64,000 bases of DNA from positions 62,001 to 126,000 of the forward strand of contig NZ_VOHA01000018.1 in assembly GCF_007859315.1 (NCBI RefSeq), read 5' to 3'. This DNA comes from Reyranella sp. CPCC 100927 (GTDB lineage: Bacteria > Pseudomonadota > Alphaproteobacteria > Reyranellales > Reyranellaceae). The first letter of the stretch is position 1. Each line of letters begins with the position of its first letter. The notes under the pieces were generated by a model. It was not told the DNA's origin. It worked only from the letters and a program-made list of their open reading frames with translations, and made no database searches. The translations under genes were made by a program, and so were the position numbers. Shown here in pieces: positions 34,136 through 41,926 of this stretch.

Positions 34136-34756
34136 GTGGATCAAAAATCGGCCAAGGGCCAGGCGACACGGGCGCAGATCGTCGGTGTCGCCACCGAGCT
34201 GTTCTCGACGGCAGGCTACGAGGCGACCTCGATCGAGACCGTGCTGGCGAAATCCGGCGTCAGCCGCGGCGCGCTCTACCATCACTTCGAGAACAAGGAA
34301 GCGCTGTTCGTGGCTGTGTTCGAGACGATGGAAGCCCGGATCGCGCAGGCCACGGTCGACGCCTCGCGCGGCATCGCCGACCGGGTCGAGGCGATGCGCG
34401 TCGGCACCGAAGCCTTCCTCGACCTCAGCCGCGAACCGGCCATCCGGCAGATCGTGCTCACCGACGCGCCGGCCGTGCTGGGCTGGCAAAAATGGCGCGA
34501 GATCGATGCCCGTTTCGGTTTCGGCCTGCTGAAGGGATCGCTCAAGGCCGCCGCGGCGGCCGGCCGGCTGCAGCCGGATCTCGTGGACGTCTACGCCCAC
34601 ATCCTGCTGGCGGCGATGCTGGAAGTGGCGCTGATCATCGCCCGGGCCGACCATCCGGCCGACGCCGCCCGGCGCGGGCGCACGGCCCTGAACGACCTCA
34701 TCGACAAGATGCTGGGCTCACCATCGCCCCGCCCTGCCCGGCGGAAGTCACAGTAG
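34136..34756 (+). CDS. TetR-family transcriptional regulator
   Basis: A 206-residue regulator. The helix-turn-helix is VATELFSTAGYEATSIETVL with AKSGVSRGALYHHFENKEAL. GTG at 34136 is the start, with GAGG 7 bases upstream. The helical core carries the ligand pocket. It is divergent from the SnoaL-like and alpha/beta hydrolase genes, with two operator-like palindromes between, so it probably represses them and itself. The inducer is unknown. Confidence 0.9.
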   Translation: MDQKSAKGQATRAQIVGVATELFSTAGYEATSIETVLAKSGVSRGALYHHFENKEALFVAVFETMEARIAQATVDASRGIADRVEAMRVGTEAFLDLSREPAIRQIVLTDAPAVLGWQKWREIDARFGFGLLKGSLKAAAAAGRLQPDLVDVYAHILLAAMLEVALIIARADHPADAARRGRTALNDLIDKMLGSPSPRPARRKSQ

Positions 34757-34764
34757 CCGGCGGC

Positions 34765-34962
34765 TCACCCGCAGGCGCTTTGGGCCAGCCGGGCGTCGTC
34801 AGGGTCGTCGAATTCGATCTCCAGGGCACGCGGCGGGCCCACGATCTCACGGCTGATCCGCCAGCTGGCCTTGAATTTCAGCCGGTCCAGGCATGCCAGT
34901 ACGTCGGCCGATACCTGCAGGATCGGCCCGTAACGGATGGGAAAACGGATCGCTGTCGCCAT
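34765..34962 (-). CDS. Small conserved-type hypothetical protein
   Basis: A 65-residue soluble protein (MATAIRFPIRYGPILQ onward, with DRLKFKASWRISREI and ALEIEFDDPDDARLA). Codon choice and residue pattern look protein-like, and no other gene covers these bases. It converges closely with the TetR gene. An upstream GTG at 34977 would add five residues. No function can be assigned. Confidence 0.5.
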   Translation of the reverse strand: MATAIRFPIRYGPILQVSADVLACLDRLKFKASWRISREIVGPPRALEIEFDDPDDARLAQSACG

Positions 34963-35061
34963 TGCCTCACGCCCCACGCGAGAGAAAATCGTGTGATCCT
35001 ATATTGAAGAGATCGCCGCCGCGTTGAAAATCTCTGCCGGATTCAATCGGACACCGATTTC

Positions 35062-35643
35062 ATGCCGCCGGACACCATCGAACACAATGTGCTGCAGGCC
35101 GCAAGACGCGGCCATTTCCGCTACGAGTCGGGCCACCACGGCGATCTGTGGCTCGACCTCGATGCCCTGCTCGCCGACGCGCGGCGGACACGGCAATGGG
35201 CCACCGCGCTGGCCACGCGCGCGGCCGCCTGTCGCCCGGACGCCGTCTGTGGGCCGCTGACCGGCGGCGCATTCGTCGCCCAGTTCATCGCGGCGGAGAT
35301 CGGTATCGAATTCGCCTTCGCCGAACGCCAGATCGATGCATCGGGCACCGCGCGCTATAGCATCCCGGCAGCGCGGCGGGCCGCGCTGAGCGGCCGGCGC
35401 GTCCTGCTGGTCGACGATGCGGTCAATGCCGGTTCCGCCTTGCTGGCGACGGCGGCGGACCTGGTGGCCTGCGGTGCCGACGTGGCCGGCTTCGCCAGCC
35501 TGATCGCGCTCGGCGATGCCGCACCACGCCTCTCGGCGCAGCGCGGTGTGCCCTTCTTTACGCTGGCATCGCTGGAACGACAGATGTGGCTGTCCCAGGA
35601 TTGTCCCTTGTGCCGGGCGCAGGTGCCACTTGAACACGGCTAG
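35062..35643 (+). CDS. Orotate phosphoribosyltransferase-like enzyme
   Basis: A 193-residue type I phosphoribosyltransferase. The PRPP loop is RVLLVDDAVNAGSALLAT (residues 113-130), with GGAFVAQFIA before it and a Tyr/Ser-containing flexible loop (GTARYSIPAARR). OPRT adds PRPP to orotate in UMP synthesis. This copy differs from classic PyrE (DDVITTGG loop) and ends in a Cys pair (DCPLCRAQ). Possibly a PyrE paralogue rather than the housekeeping enzyme. Confidence 0.75.
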   Translation: MPPDTIEHNVLQAARRGHFRYESGHHGDLWLDLDALLADARRTRQWATALATRAAACRPDAVCGPLTGGAFVAQFIAAEIGIEFAFAERQIDASGTARYSIPAARRAALSGRRVLLVDDAVNAGSALLATAADLVACGADVAGFASLIALGDAAPRLSAQRGVPFFTLASLERQMWLSQDCPLCRAQVPLEHG

Positions 35644-35649
35644 AGGCCC

Positions 35650-35673
35650 GCGGCGGCGTCTACCAGCCGCCGC
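35650..35673. terminator. Hairpin after the OPRT-like gene
   Basis: GCGGCGG (35650-35656) and CCGCCGC (35667-35673) form a perfect 7-base stem with a 10-base loop, 7 bases after the OPRT stop codon. No clear T-run follows, so termination would be weak. Confidence 0.4.
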
Positions 35674-35770
35674 ATAGTATTTCTAACAATCACGCTTAGA
35701 AAAACTAACAACCACCGACCAACCCTATCCCCTAGATGTGGCCGCCAGCTGCTCGCCCCATGGAGATCCA

Positions 35771-36745
35771 ATGCCTGCGCCAATGCTTGCCCGGCGGAAG
35801 TTGATCGCGATCGCCGGCCTCTCGGTGCTGTCGGCCCGCCCCGCCGCCGCCGCGCCGCCGAAGGAGATCGCCATCGACTGGGCGACCTACAACCCGGTGT
35901 CGCTGATCCTCCGGGACAAGCGGATCCTGGAGGATGCGTTTGCGAAAGACGGCATCGCCATTCGCTGGGTTCAGTCCGCGGGATCGAACAAGGCACTGGA
36001 GTTCCTGAATGCGGGTTCGCTGGATTTCGGCTCGACCGCGGGTGCCGCGGCCCTGATCGGCCGCATCAACGGCAACCGTATCAAGTCCGTCTATGTCTAC
36101 TCGCAGCCTGAATGGACGGCGCTGGTGACGCGGCCCGATACGGGCATCAAGGCCCCGGCCGACCTGAAGGGCCGGCGCGTCGCCGTCACCCGCGGCACCG
36201 ATCCGCACATCTTCCTGGTGCGCGCCTTGGCCAATGCCGGCCTGACCGAGAAGGACGTGCGGCTGGTGCTGCTGCAGCATGCCGACGGCCGATTGGCGTT
36301 GCAGCGCAAGGACGTCGATGCCTGGGCCGGTCTCGATCCGATGATGGCGTCGGCCGAGATCGACGACGGCGCCACGCTGTTCTTCCGCGATCCGGCCGCC
36401 AATACCTGGGGCGTCCTGAATGTGCGCGAGGAATTCGCCGCCCAGAATCCCGAGATCGTAAGCCGGGTGCTGGCGGCCTATGAACAGGCGCGCCGCTTTG
36501 CCGTCGACAACCCCAAGGCACTCGCCGCCGCCCTGGTCGCCGCCACCAAGCTGCCCGAGGCGGTGATCGCCCGCCAGCTCGAGCGGACCAGCATCACCCA
36601 CGGACCAATCGGCGCCGCGCAGCGCGACAGCATCCTGGCGGCGGGCATCGCCCTGCAGCGGGCGGGAGTCGTGACCGCCGACACCGACGTCGCGGCGCAG
36701 GTCAACGGCTTGCTGGACGGCCGGTTCCTCGCAGCGACGCAATGA
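35771..36745 (+). CDS. SsuA-like ABC substrate-binding protein
   Basis: A 324-residue periplasmic binding protein of the nitrate/sulfonate/taurine group. A Tat-like signal (ARRKLIAIAGLSVLSARPAA) is followed by KEIAIDWATYNPVSLIL. The domain pattern (FLNAGSLDFGSTAGAAALIG, LKGRRVAVTRGTDPHIFLV) fits SsuA/TauA. The ATG at 35771 has GGAG 5 bases upstream. It shares a 4-base overlap with the permease gene. Sulfonate or related organosulfur uptake is the family-based expectation; no desulfonating oxygenase is adjacent. Confidence 0.88.
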   Translation: MPAPMLARRKLIAIAGLSVLSARPAAAAPPKEIAIDWATYNPVSLILRDKRILEDAFAKDGIAIRWVQSAGSNKALEFLNAGSLDFGSTAGAAALIGRINGNRIKSVYVYSQPEWTALVTRPDTGIKAPADLKGRRVAVTRGTDPHIFLVRALANAGLTEKDVRLVLLQHADGRLALQRKDVDAWAGLDPMMASAEIDDGATLFFRDPAANTWGVLNVREEFAAQNPEIVSRVLAAYEQARRFAVDNPKALAAALVAATKLPEAVIARQLERTSITHGPIGAAQRDSILAAGIALQRAGVVTADTDVAAQVNGLLDGRFLAATQ

Positions 36746-37575
36746 CCCCTGTGAGCGTTGCCCAGACATCGGAACCGGCGCTGGACACACCAGCCGCCCC
36801 GCCGCCGCGCCCCTTCCGCTGGCGTCTGCTGCTGGGCTTCGTGCTGCCGATCGGTGCGGCCGTCCTGTGGGAAGCCGCGGTCCGCAGCGGCCTCGCCGAG
36901 GGGCGCCTGATGCCGCCGCCCAGCCGCATCCTGGCCACGCTCGTCGATCTCGCCCGCGGCGGCGAGCTGTGGTGGCACGCGCAGGCAACCCTGGCCCGGG
37001 TCGCCGCCGGCTTCGCGCTGGGAGTTGCGGCGGGCACGGCGCTCGGCGCCCTGGCCGGCGCCTCCGGCCTGTGGCGCGCGCTGCTCGATCCCACGCTGCA
37101 GGGATTGCGCGCCATTCCGTCGATCGCCTGGGTGCCGCTGTTCATCCTCTGGCTCGGCATCTTCGAGGCCTCCAAGATCGCGCTGATCGCCGTGGGCGTC
37201 TCCTTCCCCGTCTATCTCGGCACGCTGGGCGCGATCCTCTCGATCGACCGCAAGACCATCGAGGTCGGCCGCATCTTCCGTCTGTCGGGACCGGCGCTGG
37301 TCGGCCGCATCATGCTGCCCGCCGTTCTGCCCCACTACGTCATCGCCCTGCGCTCGGGCCTGGGACTGGGCTGGATGTTCGTGGTCGCAGCGGAGTTCAT
37401 GGGTGCATCCGAAGGACTGGGCTACCTGCTGGTCGACGGCCAGCAGCTGGGCAAGCCGGCGCAGATCATTTCCGCCATCGCGATCTTCGCCATCCTGGGC
37501 AAGATCACCGATGCCATTCTGGTTGCCCTGACGGCGCCGCTGTTGCGCTGGCAGGACGTGGCCGGCAGGTCCTAG
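36742..37575 (+). CDS. SsuC/TauC-like ABC permease
   Basis: A 277-residue inner-membrane permease with six predicted spans. The EAA loop region is EVGRIFRLSGPALVGRIMLP, and the WVPLFILWLG segment is characteristic of the nitrate/sulfonate/taurine group. It overlaps the binding-protein gene by 4 bases (ATGA) and lies 2 bases before the ATPase gene, so the three are one operon. Confidence 0.9.
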   Translation: MTPVSVAQTSEPALDTPAAPPPRPFRWRLLLGFVLPIGAAVLWEAAVRSGLAEGRLMPPPSRILATLVDLARGGELWWHAQATLARVAAGFALGVAAGTALGALAGASGLWRALLDPTLQGLRAIPSIAWVPLFILWLGIFEASKIALIAVGVSFPVYLGTLGAILSIDRKTIEVGRIFRLSGPALVGRIMLPAVLPHYVIALRSGLGLGWMFVVAAEFMGASEGLGYLLVDGQQLGKPAQIISAIAIFAILGKITDAILVALTAPLLRWQDVAGRS

Positions 37576-37577
37576 CC

Positions 37578-38348
37578 ATGCTCGCGCTGAACGCCGTCTC
37601 CAAACGCTATCCCAACGGCACACGGGCGCTGGCCGACATCTCGCTGGCCGTCGACGCCGGTGAGATCCTGGCCATCGTCGGTGGATCGGGCTGCGGCAAG
37701 AGCACCTTGCTGCGGCTGGCCGCCGGCCTCGAAGCGCCAACGACCGGAGAGGTCCAGGTCGATGGCGAACGCATCGCAGGCCCGCACCCGGCGGTCGGCC
37801 TGGTGTTCCAGGAACCGCGGCTGCTGCCCTGGCTGACGGTGGCGGGCAATGTCGGCTTCGGGCTGGCGGCGCTGGCGCCAACGGAGCGAGCAGCGAAAGT
37901 AAACGCCGCGTTGGCACGCGTCGGCCTGGCTGATTATGCCGCGCGATGGCCGCGCGAGCTGTCCGGCGGCCAAGCCCAGCGCGTCGCACTCGCCCGCGCG
38001 CTGGTCACCAATCCGCGGGTGCTGCTGCTGGATGAGCCGTTCTCGGCGCTCGACGCCTTCACGCGCGTGGACTTGCAGGACCACCTGCTCGACCTGTGGG
38101 CCGACACGCGGCCGACCCTGGTTCTGGTCACGCACGACATCGAGGAGGCGCTGGTCCTGGCCGACCGGGTGATGGTCATGCGGGCCCATCCCGGCCGGAT
38201 CGCCGGTGTCCTGACGCTCGAGGCGCCGCGGCCGCGCGATCGGCAGTCCGGCACGTTCGAGCGCGCCAAGCGCCAGTTACTGGCCGACCTGGGGCGCGCC
38301 GGCACCTACCGATCGGGCGAAGAAGCGTTTCCGACGGCGGCGATTTGA
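37578..38348 (+). CDS. SsuB/TauB-like ABC ATPase
   Basis: A 256-residue ATPase. Walker A is GGSGCGKST (35-43), Q-loop FQEP, signature LSGGQ (128-132), Walker B LLLDEP (149-154), and H-loop VTHDIEEA. It completes an SsuABC-like operon with the two preceding genes. A large inverted repeat lies right after the stop codon and may end the transcript. Confidence 0.92.
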   Translation: MLALNAVSKRYPNGTRALADISLAVDAGEILAIVGGSGCGKSTLLRLAAGLEAPTTGEVQVDGERIAGPHPAVGLVFQEPRLLPWLTVAGNVGFGLAALAPTERAAKVNAALARVGLADYAARWPRELSGGQAQRVALARALVTNPRVLLLDEPFSALDAFTRVDLQDHLLDLWADTRPTLVLVTHDIEEALVLADRVMVMRAHPGRIAGVLTLEAPRPRDRQSGTFERAKRQLLADLGRAGTYRSGEEAFPTAAI

Positions 38349-38355
38349 GCTTTGT

Positions 38356-38541
38356 CCCTCTCCGCCCACGCAGTGGGGGGAGAGGGAGGGGCCCATCGCG
38401 TTAGCGATGGGAGGGTGAGGTAGGTGTTGAAGACGGACGTGATCTCATTCCAGAAATCGCGTGCGTTCTGACCACCCACCTCACCCTCCCACGCTGCGCG
38501 TGGGCCCCTCCCTCTCCCCCCGCTACGCGGGCGGAGAGGGG
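38356..38541. repeat. Large inverted repeat, family C
   Basis: About 186 bases. The left arm starts CCCTCTCCGCCCACGCAGTG, the right arm ends in its imperfect complement, and inner arms (GAGGGTGAGGTAGG and CCTCACCCTCCC) are also complementary. It lies between the SsuB-like ATPase gene and the converging acyl-CoA dehydrogenase gene and is a candidate two-way terminator or mobile palindrome. Confidence 0.8.
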
Positions 38542-38548
38542 TTCTCAT

Positions 38549-39736
38549 CTAATACGAGCGTGGCAGTTCCAGCACGTGTTCGGCGACGAAGTTCAGCACC
38601 ATGTTGGTCGAGATCGGCGCCACGGTGTAGAGCCGTGCCTCGCGGAACTTGCGCTCGACATCGAACTCCTCGGCGAAACCGAAGCCGCCATGTGTCTGCA
38701 CACAGGACTCGGCCGCCTGCCATGACGCTTCCGACGCCAGCAGCTTGGCGACGTTGGCTTCCTCGCCGCAGTTGATGCCGCTCTCATAGAGGCTCGCCGC
38801 CTTGCGCACCATGAGCTCGGCCGCCTGCAGCGCGACGTAGGCGCGCGCGATGGGATACTGAACGCCCTGGTTCTGGCCGATCGGGCGACCGAACAGGTTG
38901 CGCTCCTTGGCGTAGTTCGTCGCCTTGTCGATGAACCAGCGGCCATCGCCCAGACACTCGGCGGCGATCAGGATACGCTCGGCGTTCATGCCCGACAGGA
39001 TGTAGCGGAAACCCTGCCCTTCCTCGCCGATCAGGTTCTCGGCCGGCACTTCCATGTTGTCGAAGAACACTTCGGTGCTGTTGTGGTTCATCATGGTGCG
39101 GATCGGCCGGATGGTGAGGCCCTTGCCCTTGGCCTCCTGCATGTCGACCAGGAACACCGACAGCCCGTCGGTGCGCTTCTTCACCTGGTCGCGCGGCGTC
39201 GTGCGCGCCAGCAGCAGCATCAGGTCGGAGTGCTCGGCGCGGCTGGTCCAGATCTTCTGGCCGTTCACGATGTAGCGGCTGTTGTCCTTCTTCACCGCCT
39301 GGGTGCGCAGGCTGAGCGTGTCGGTGCCGCTGGAGGGCTCGGTGACGCCGAAGGCCTGCAGGCGCAGCTCGCCGCTGGCGATCTTGGGCAGGTAGCGCGC
39401 CTTCTGCGCGGCGTTGCCGTGCCGCAGCACGGTGCCCATGGTGTACATCTGCGCATGGCAGGCGGCGGCGTTGCAGCCCGCGGCGTGGATCTCCTCGAGC
39501 ACGGCGGCGGCGGCCGAAATCCCCAGCCCCGAACCACCGAATTCCTCCGGGATCAGGATCGACAGCCAGCCGGCCTCGGTCAGCGCCCGCACGAAGTCGG
39601 TCGGATAGGCCCGCTCGCGGTCGAGCCCACGCCAATAGGCGCCGTCGAACTTGCCGCAGAGCTGGGCCACGGCATCGCGGATCTCGGGATGGGTACGGGC
39701 GTACGGATGATCGCTCGGGATTACGGTCGCGGCCAT
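38549..39736 (-). CDS. Acyl-CoA dehydrogenase
   Basis: A 395-residue FAD-dependent dehydrogenase. Landmarks are AFGVTEPSSGTDTLS (FAD/acyl motif), YIVNGQKIWTSRAEHSD, EVFFDNMEVPAENLIGEEGQ, and the late QTHGGFGFAEEFDVERKFRE. The catalytic Glu, normally late in the chain near the fatty-acyl site, is not certain. Substrate unknown. It stands alone on the minus strand between a large repeat and the HxlR gene. Confidence 0.9.
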   Translation of the reverse strand: MAATVIPSDHPYARTHPEIRDAVAQLCGKFDGAYWRGLDRERAYPTDFVRALTEAGWLSILIPEEFGGSGLGISAAAAVLEEIHAAGCNAAACHAQMYTMGTVLRHGNAAQKARYLPKIASGELRLQAFGVTEPSSGTDTLSLRTQAVKKDNSRYIVNGQKIWTSRAEHSDLMLLLARTTPRDQVKKRTDGLSVFLVDMQEAKGKGLTIRPIRTMMNHNSTEVFFDNMEVPAENLIGEEGQGFRYILSGMNAERILIAAECLGDGRWFIDKATNYAKERNLFGRPIGQNQGVQYPIARAYVALQAAELMVRKAASLYESGINCGEEANVAKLLASEASWQAAESCVQTHGGFGFAEEFDVERKFREARLYTVAPISTNMVLNFVAEHVLELPRSY

Positions 39737-39825
39737 GGGCTTTCCATCAGATCAAGGACTCAAGCCCGTTAGCAGACGCAACCAGGGAAGACGAGCCGGT
39801 TTTCGTCAGGGCAGCCAGCGGCGCC

Positions 39826-40170
39826 TCACGCAGCGGAACGCCGGCCGTCCGCAGCGATGTCCCGACGCGTCTGCTGCCACCATGCGCTGAGCGCGTTGAT
39901 CAACGGCACGAGCTTGTGGCCATGCGCGGTGAGATCATAGTCGACGCGCAGTGGATAGCCGGCATGCACCGTCCGCCGCACGATGCCGGCCGCCTCCAGC
40001 TTGCGCAGTTCCAAGGTCAGGATCCGATGCGACACCGTGGGATTGTCACGTCGGAGGTCGCTGAAGCGCTTGGTTCCGTCGCGCAGGTAGTAAAGCAACA
40101 GCGTCGGCCAGCGACCGCTGAGCACCTGCATGACCTGCTCGATCGGGCAGTGCGAAACGACGTTCTTCAT
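39826..40170 (-). CDS. HxlR-family transcriptional regulator
   Basis: A 114-residue winged-helix regulator: CPIEQVMQVLSGRWPTLLLY (recognition-helix region) and VSHRILTLELRKLEAAGIVR, then YDLTAHGHKLVPLINALSAW. The start at 40170 (MKNVVSHCPIEQ) puts the conserved redox-type Cys at position 8. HxlR members sense electrophiles or oxidants through this Cys. It is divergent from a GST gene, which suggests joint control of detoxification. Confidence 0.9.
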   Translation of the reverse strand: MKNVVSHCPIEQVMQVLSGRWPTLLLYYLRDGTKRFSDLRRDNPTVSHRILTLELRKLEAAGIVRRTVHAGYPLRVDYDLTAHGHKLVPLINALSAWWQQTRRDIAADGRRSAA

Positions 40171-40280
40171 AGGTCCCGCCTGGTTACAGATTTGTGCGTA
40201 ATTTACATGGGAACGGCAGCAACTACATTCCAGTTCGCTGCGCAGCGCGATCCCTCGGCCCTCAACACTCGGAATGTGAC

Positions 40281-40997
40281 ATGGAACCGATCCTACTCTA
40301 CGGCTTCCCGCTGGGAAGCTCGATGGGACTCGTCGCTGCGCTGGAGCAGCTGGGACAACCCTATCGCCTGAGCCGCGTCGACATGCTGGTCGACATGGCA
40401 ACCGACGCGTACGGCCGCATCAACGACCGCCGCGAAACACCCGTGCTGATCACCGACGATGGTCGCGTGCTGACCGAGACCATGGCCATCGCCGGCTGGC
40501 TGGAGGCACGCGACACGCAACGGCGCATCAGCTACGCGCCGGGCACACCGGACGCCGATCGCATGCACCAGATCATGGCCTTCGTGAATACCGGCTTCAC
40601 CGGGTCTTTCAGCCCGCTGTGGACGGCGCTGGAAATGAAGAATCCGGACCCGGCGACGCTGGAGATCCTGCGCGCCCACGGCCGCAAGTCGGTGATCAGC
40701 CGTCACGCGCGCCTGGAGGCGATGATCGCCGACACGCCTTTCCTCGTCGGCAACAAGCTGACATTGGCCGACACTACCCTGATCGGCGTGGCGCGCTGGG
40801 CGGAATTCCACGATGCCGTCGATCCGGCCGCCTATCCCAAGCTGACGGCGCTGCGGCGGCGGATCGAGGCGGAACCGGCCGTGCGCTTCGCGCAGGCGAT
40901 CGAGGATGGCCAGACGCCAGCGGGATCCGGTGCCTGCAAGGGCCATGTGCCTCTGGCCGAGGTGATCGAGCGCTTCGGCGCCCGGCGCGCGGCCTGA
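40281..40997 (+). CDS. Glutathione S-transferase
   Basis: A 238-residue GST. The N-terminal thioredoxin-like domain (residues 1-80) has PILLYGFPLGSSMGLV and RRETPVLITDDGRVLTETMA with the Ser/Ile-type glutathione-site strand, and the C-terminal helical domain begins about residue 90 (FLVGNKLTLADTTLIG is the substrate-side helix). It is divergent from the HxlR regulator. Conjugation or reduction of electrophiles is the expected role. Confidence 0.9.
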   Translation: MEPILLYGFPLGSSMGLVAALEQLGQPYRLSRVDMLVDMATDAYGRINDRRETPVLITDDGRVLTETMAIAGWLEARDTQRRISYAPGTPDADRMHQIMAFVNTGFTGSFSPLWTALEMKNPDPATLEILRAHGRKSVISRHARLEAMIADTPFLVGNKLTLADTTLIGVARWAEFHDAVDPAAYPKLTALRRRIEAEPAVRFAQAIEDGQTPAGSGACKGHVPLAEVIERFGARRAA

Positions 40998-40999
40998 GA

Positions 41000-41926
41000 T
41001 CACCCGCGCGCGGCAGCGAGCACAGTCTCGATCACTGTGCCGTGTACGGGGTGCGCGAAGCCGTCGACCGAGGCGGCGCGCACCCCGGCGACCGGATCGG
41101 CCGATGGCCCGTCGCGCACGAGGGTTTCGAGGATCTGCAGGTCGATCTGCGGCGTCACGGTCGCCAGCAGCGATGCGGCCTTCGCCGGCAACAGCAGCGA
41201 CAACGCCGCCAGAAATGCGTAGGCGCCCCAGTTGGAAACGCCGCAGACCACGAGATGATCGGCCGGCGTGACGCAGGCGATCTTCTCGCCGTTGGGCACC
41301 GAGCCTGCGATCAGATCGCGCGGCAGGCTGCCCATGCCGACCTCGTTGCCGCCGTCGCCGATCGCGATGCGCACCCAGGGGCCTGCCGTGAACAGGTCAT
41401 CCAGCGGCGCGGTGGTCGCCGACACGTCGATCCCGCGCATCGTATAGCAGCCGCCATCGGCGGCCCGGCCGCAGCGCTCGATGGCGATGACATGCGTCAC
41501 CCCCGCCGTGCGCCAACGATCGACCAGGCTTGCAATCGCCTCGGCCTGTGCCGGCCCGGTCGGCACGACATCCAGCCCGATCCGCGCGTCGATGGCCTGG
41601 CCGGTGCCGCGCAGCGCGGCACTGACGGCACCGGCGCACGGCGTGTCGGTCGCCACGCGTACACCCCAGCCGCAGTTGGCGAAACCGATGGCAAGATGGG
41701 CGGCGCCCACCGGGCCGTCGGTCTCCGCCATCGGCGGATCGAGAGTCGGCACGAAAAAGCCGGTGATGATGCCGATGGTGGGCTGGGCGACAGCCACGAT
41801 CGCACGCGCCGCGCGGGCCAGCCCGCCCTGCGTGGCCGCCATCAGCGGTGCCGCGCCGCGCCCGACCTCGCGGCAGACAACCGCTTCGATGGCGGCCAGC
41901 CGCGCATCGACATCGACCTGTTCCAT
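41000..41926 (-). CDS. D-glutamate cyclase family protein (DUF4392)
   Basis: A 308-residue protein matching the DUF4392/D-glutamate cyclase family: HVIAIERCGRAADGGCYTMR, DLFTAGPWVRIAIGDGGNE and GGNEVGMGSLPRDLIAGSVP are the hallmark blocks. Enzymes of this family convert D-glutamate to 5-oxoproline. Its ATG shares bases with the stop codon of the upstream cyclase gene (TGATG), so the two are translationally coupled. No D-glutamate transporter or racemase is adjacent. Confidence 0.82.
   Translation of the reverse strand: MEQVDVDARLAAIEAVVCREVGRGAAPLMAATQGGLARAARAIVAVAQPTIGIITGFFVPTLDPPMAETDGPVGAAHLAIGFANCGWGVRVATDTPCAGAVSAALRGTGQAIDARIGLDVVPTGPAQAEAIASLVDRWRTAGVTHVIAIERCGRAADGGCYTMRGIDVSATTAPLDDLFTAGPWVRIAIGDGGNEVGMGSLPRDLIAGSVPNGEKIACVTPADHLVVCGVSNWGAYAFLAALSLLLPAKAASLLATVTPQIDLQILETLVRDGPSADPVAGVRAASVDGFAHPVHGTVIETVLAAARG

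Noticed and set aside
38356-38541. An insertion sequence remnant
   Set aside because: It is a palindromic repeat with no transposase fragment or target duplication that I can see.
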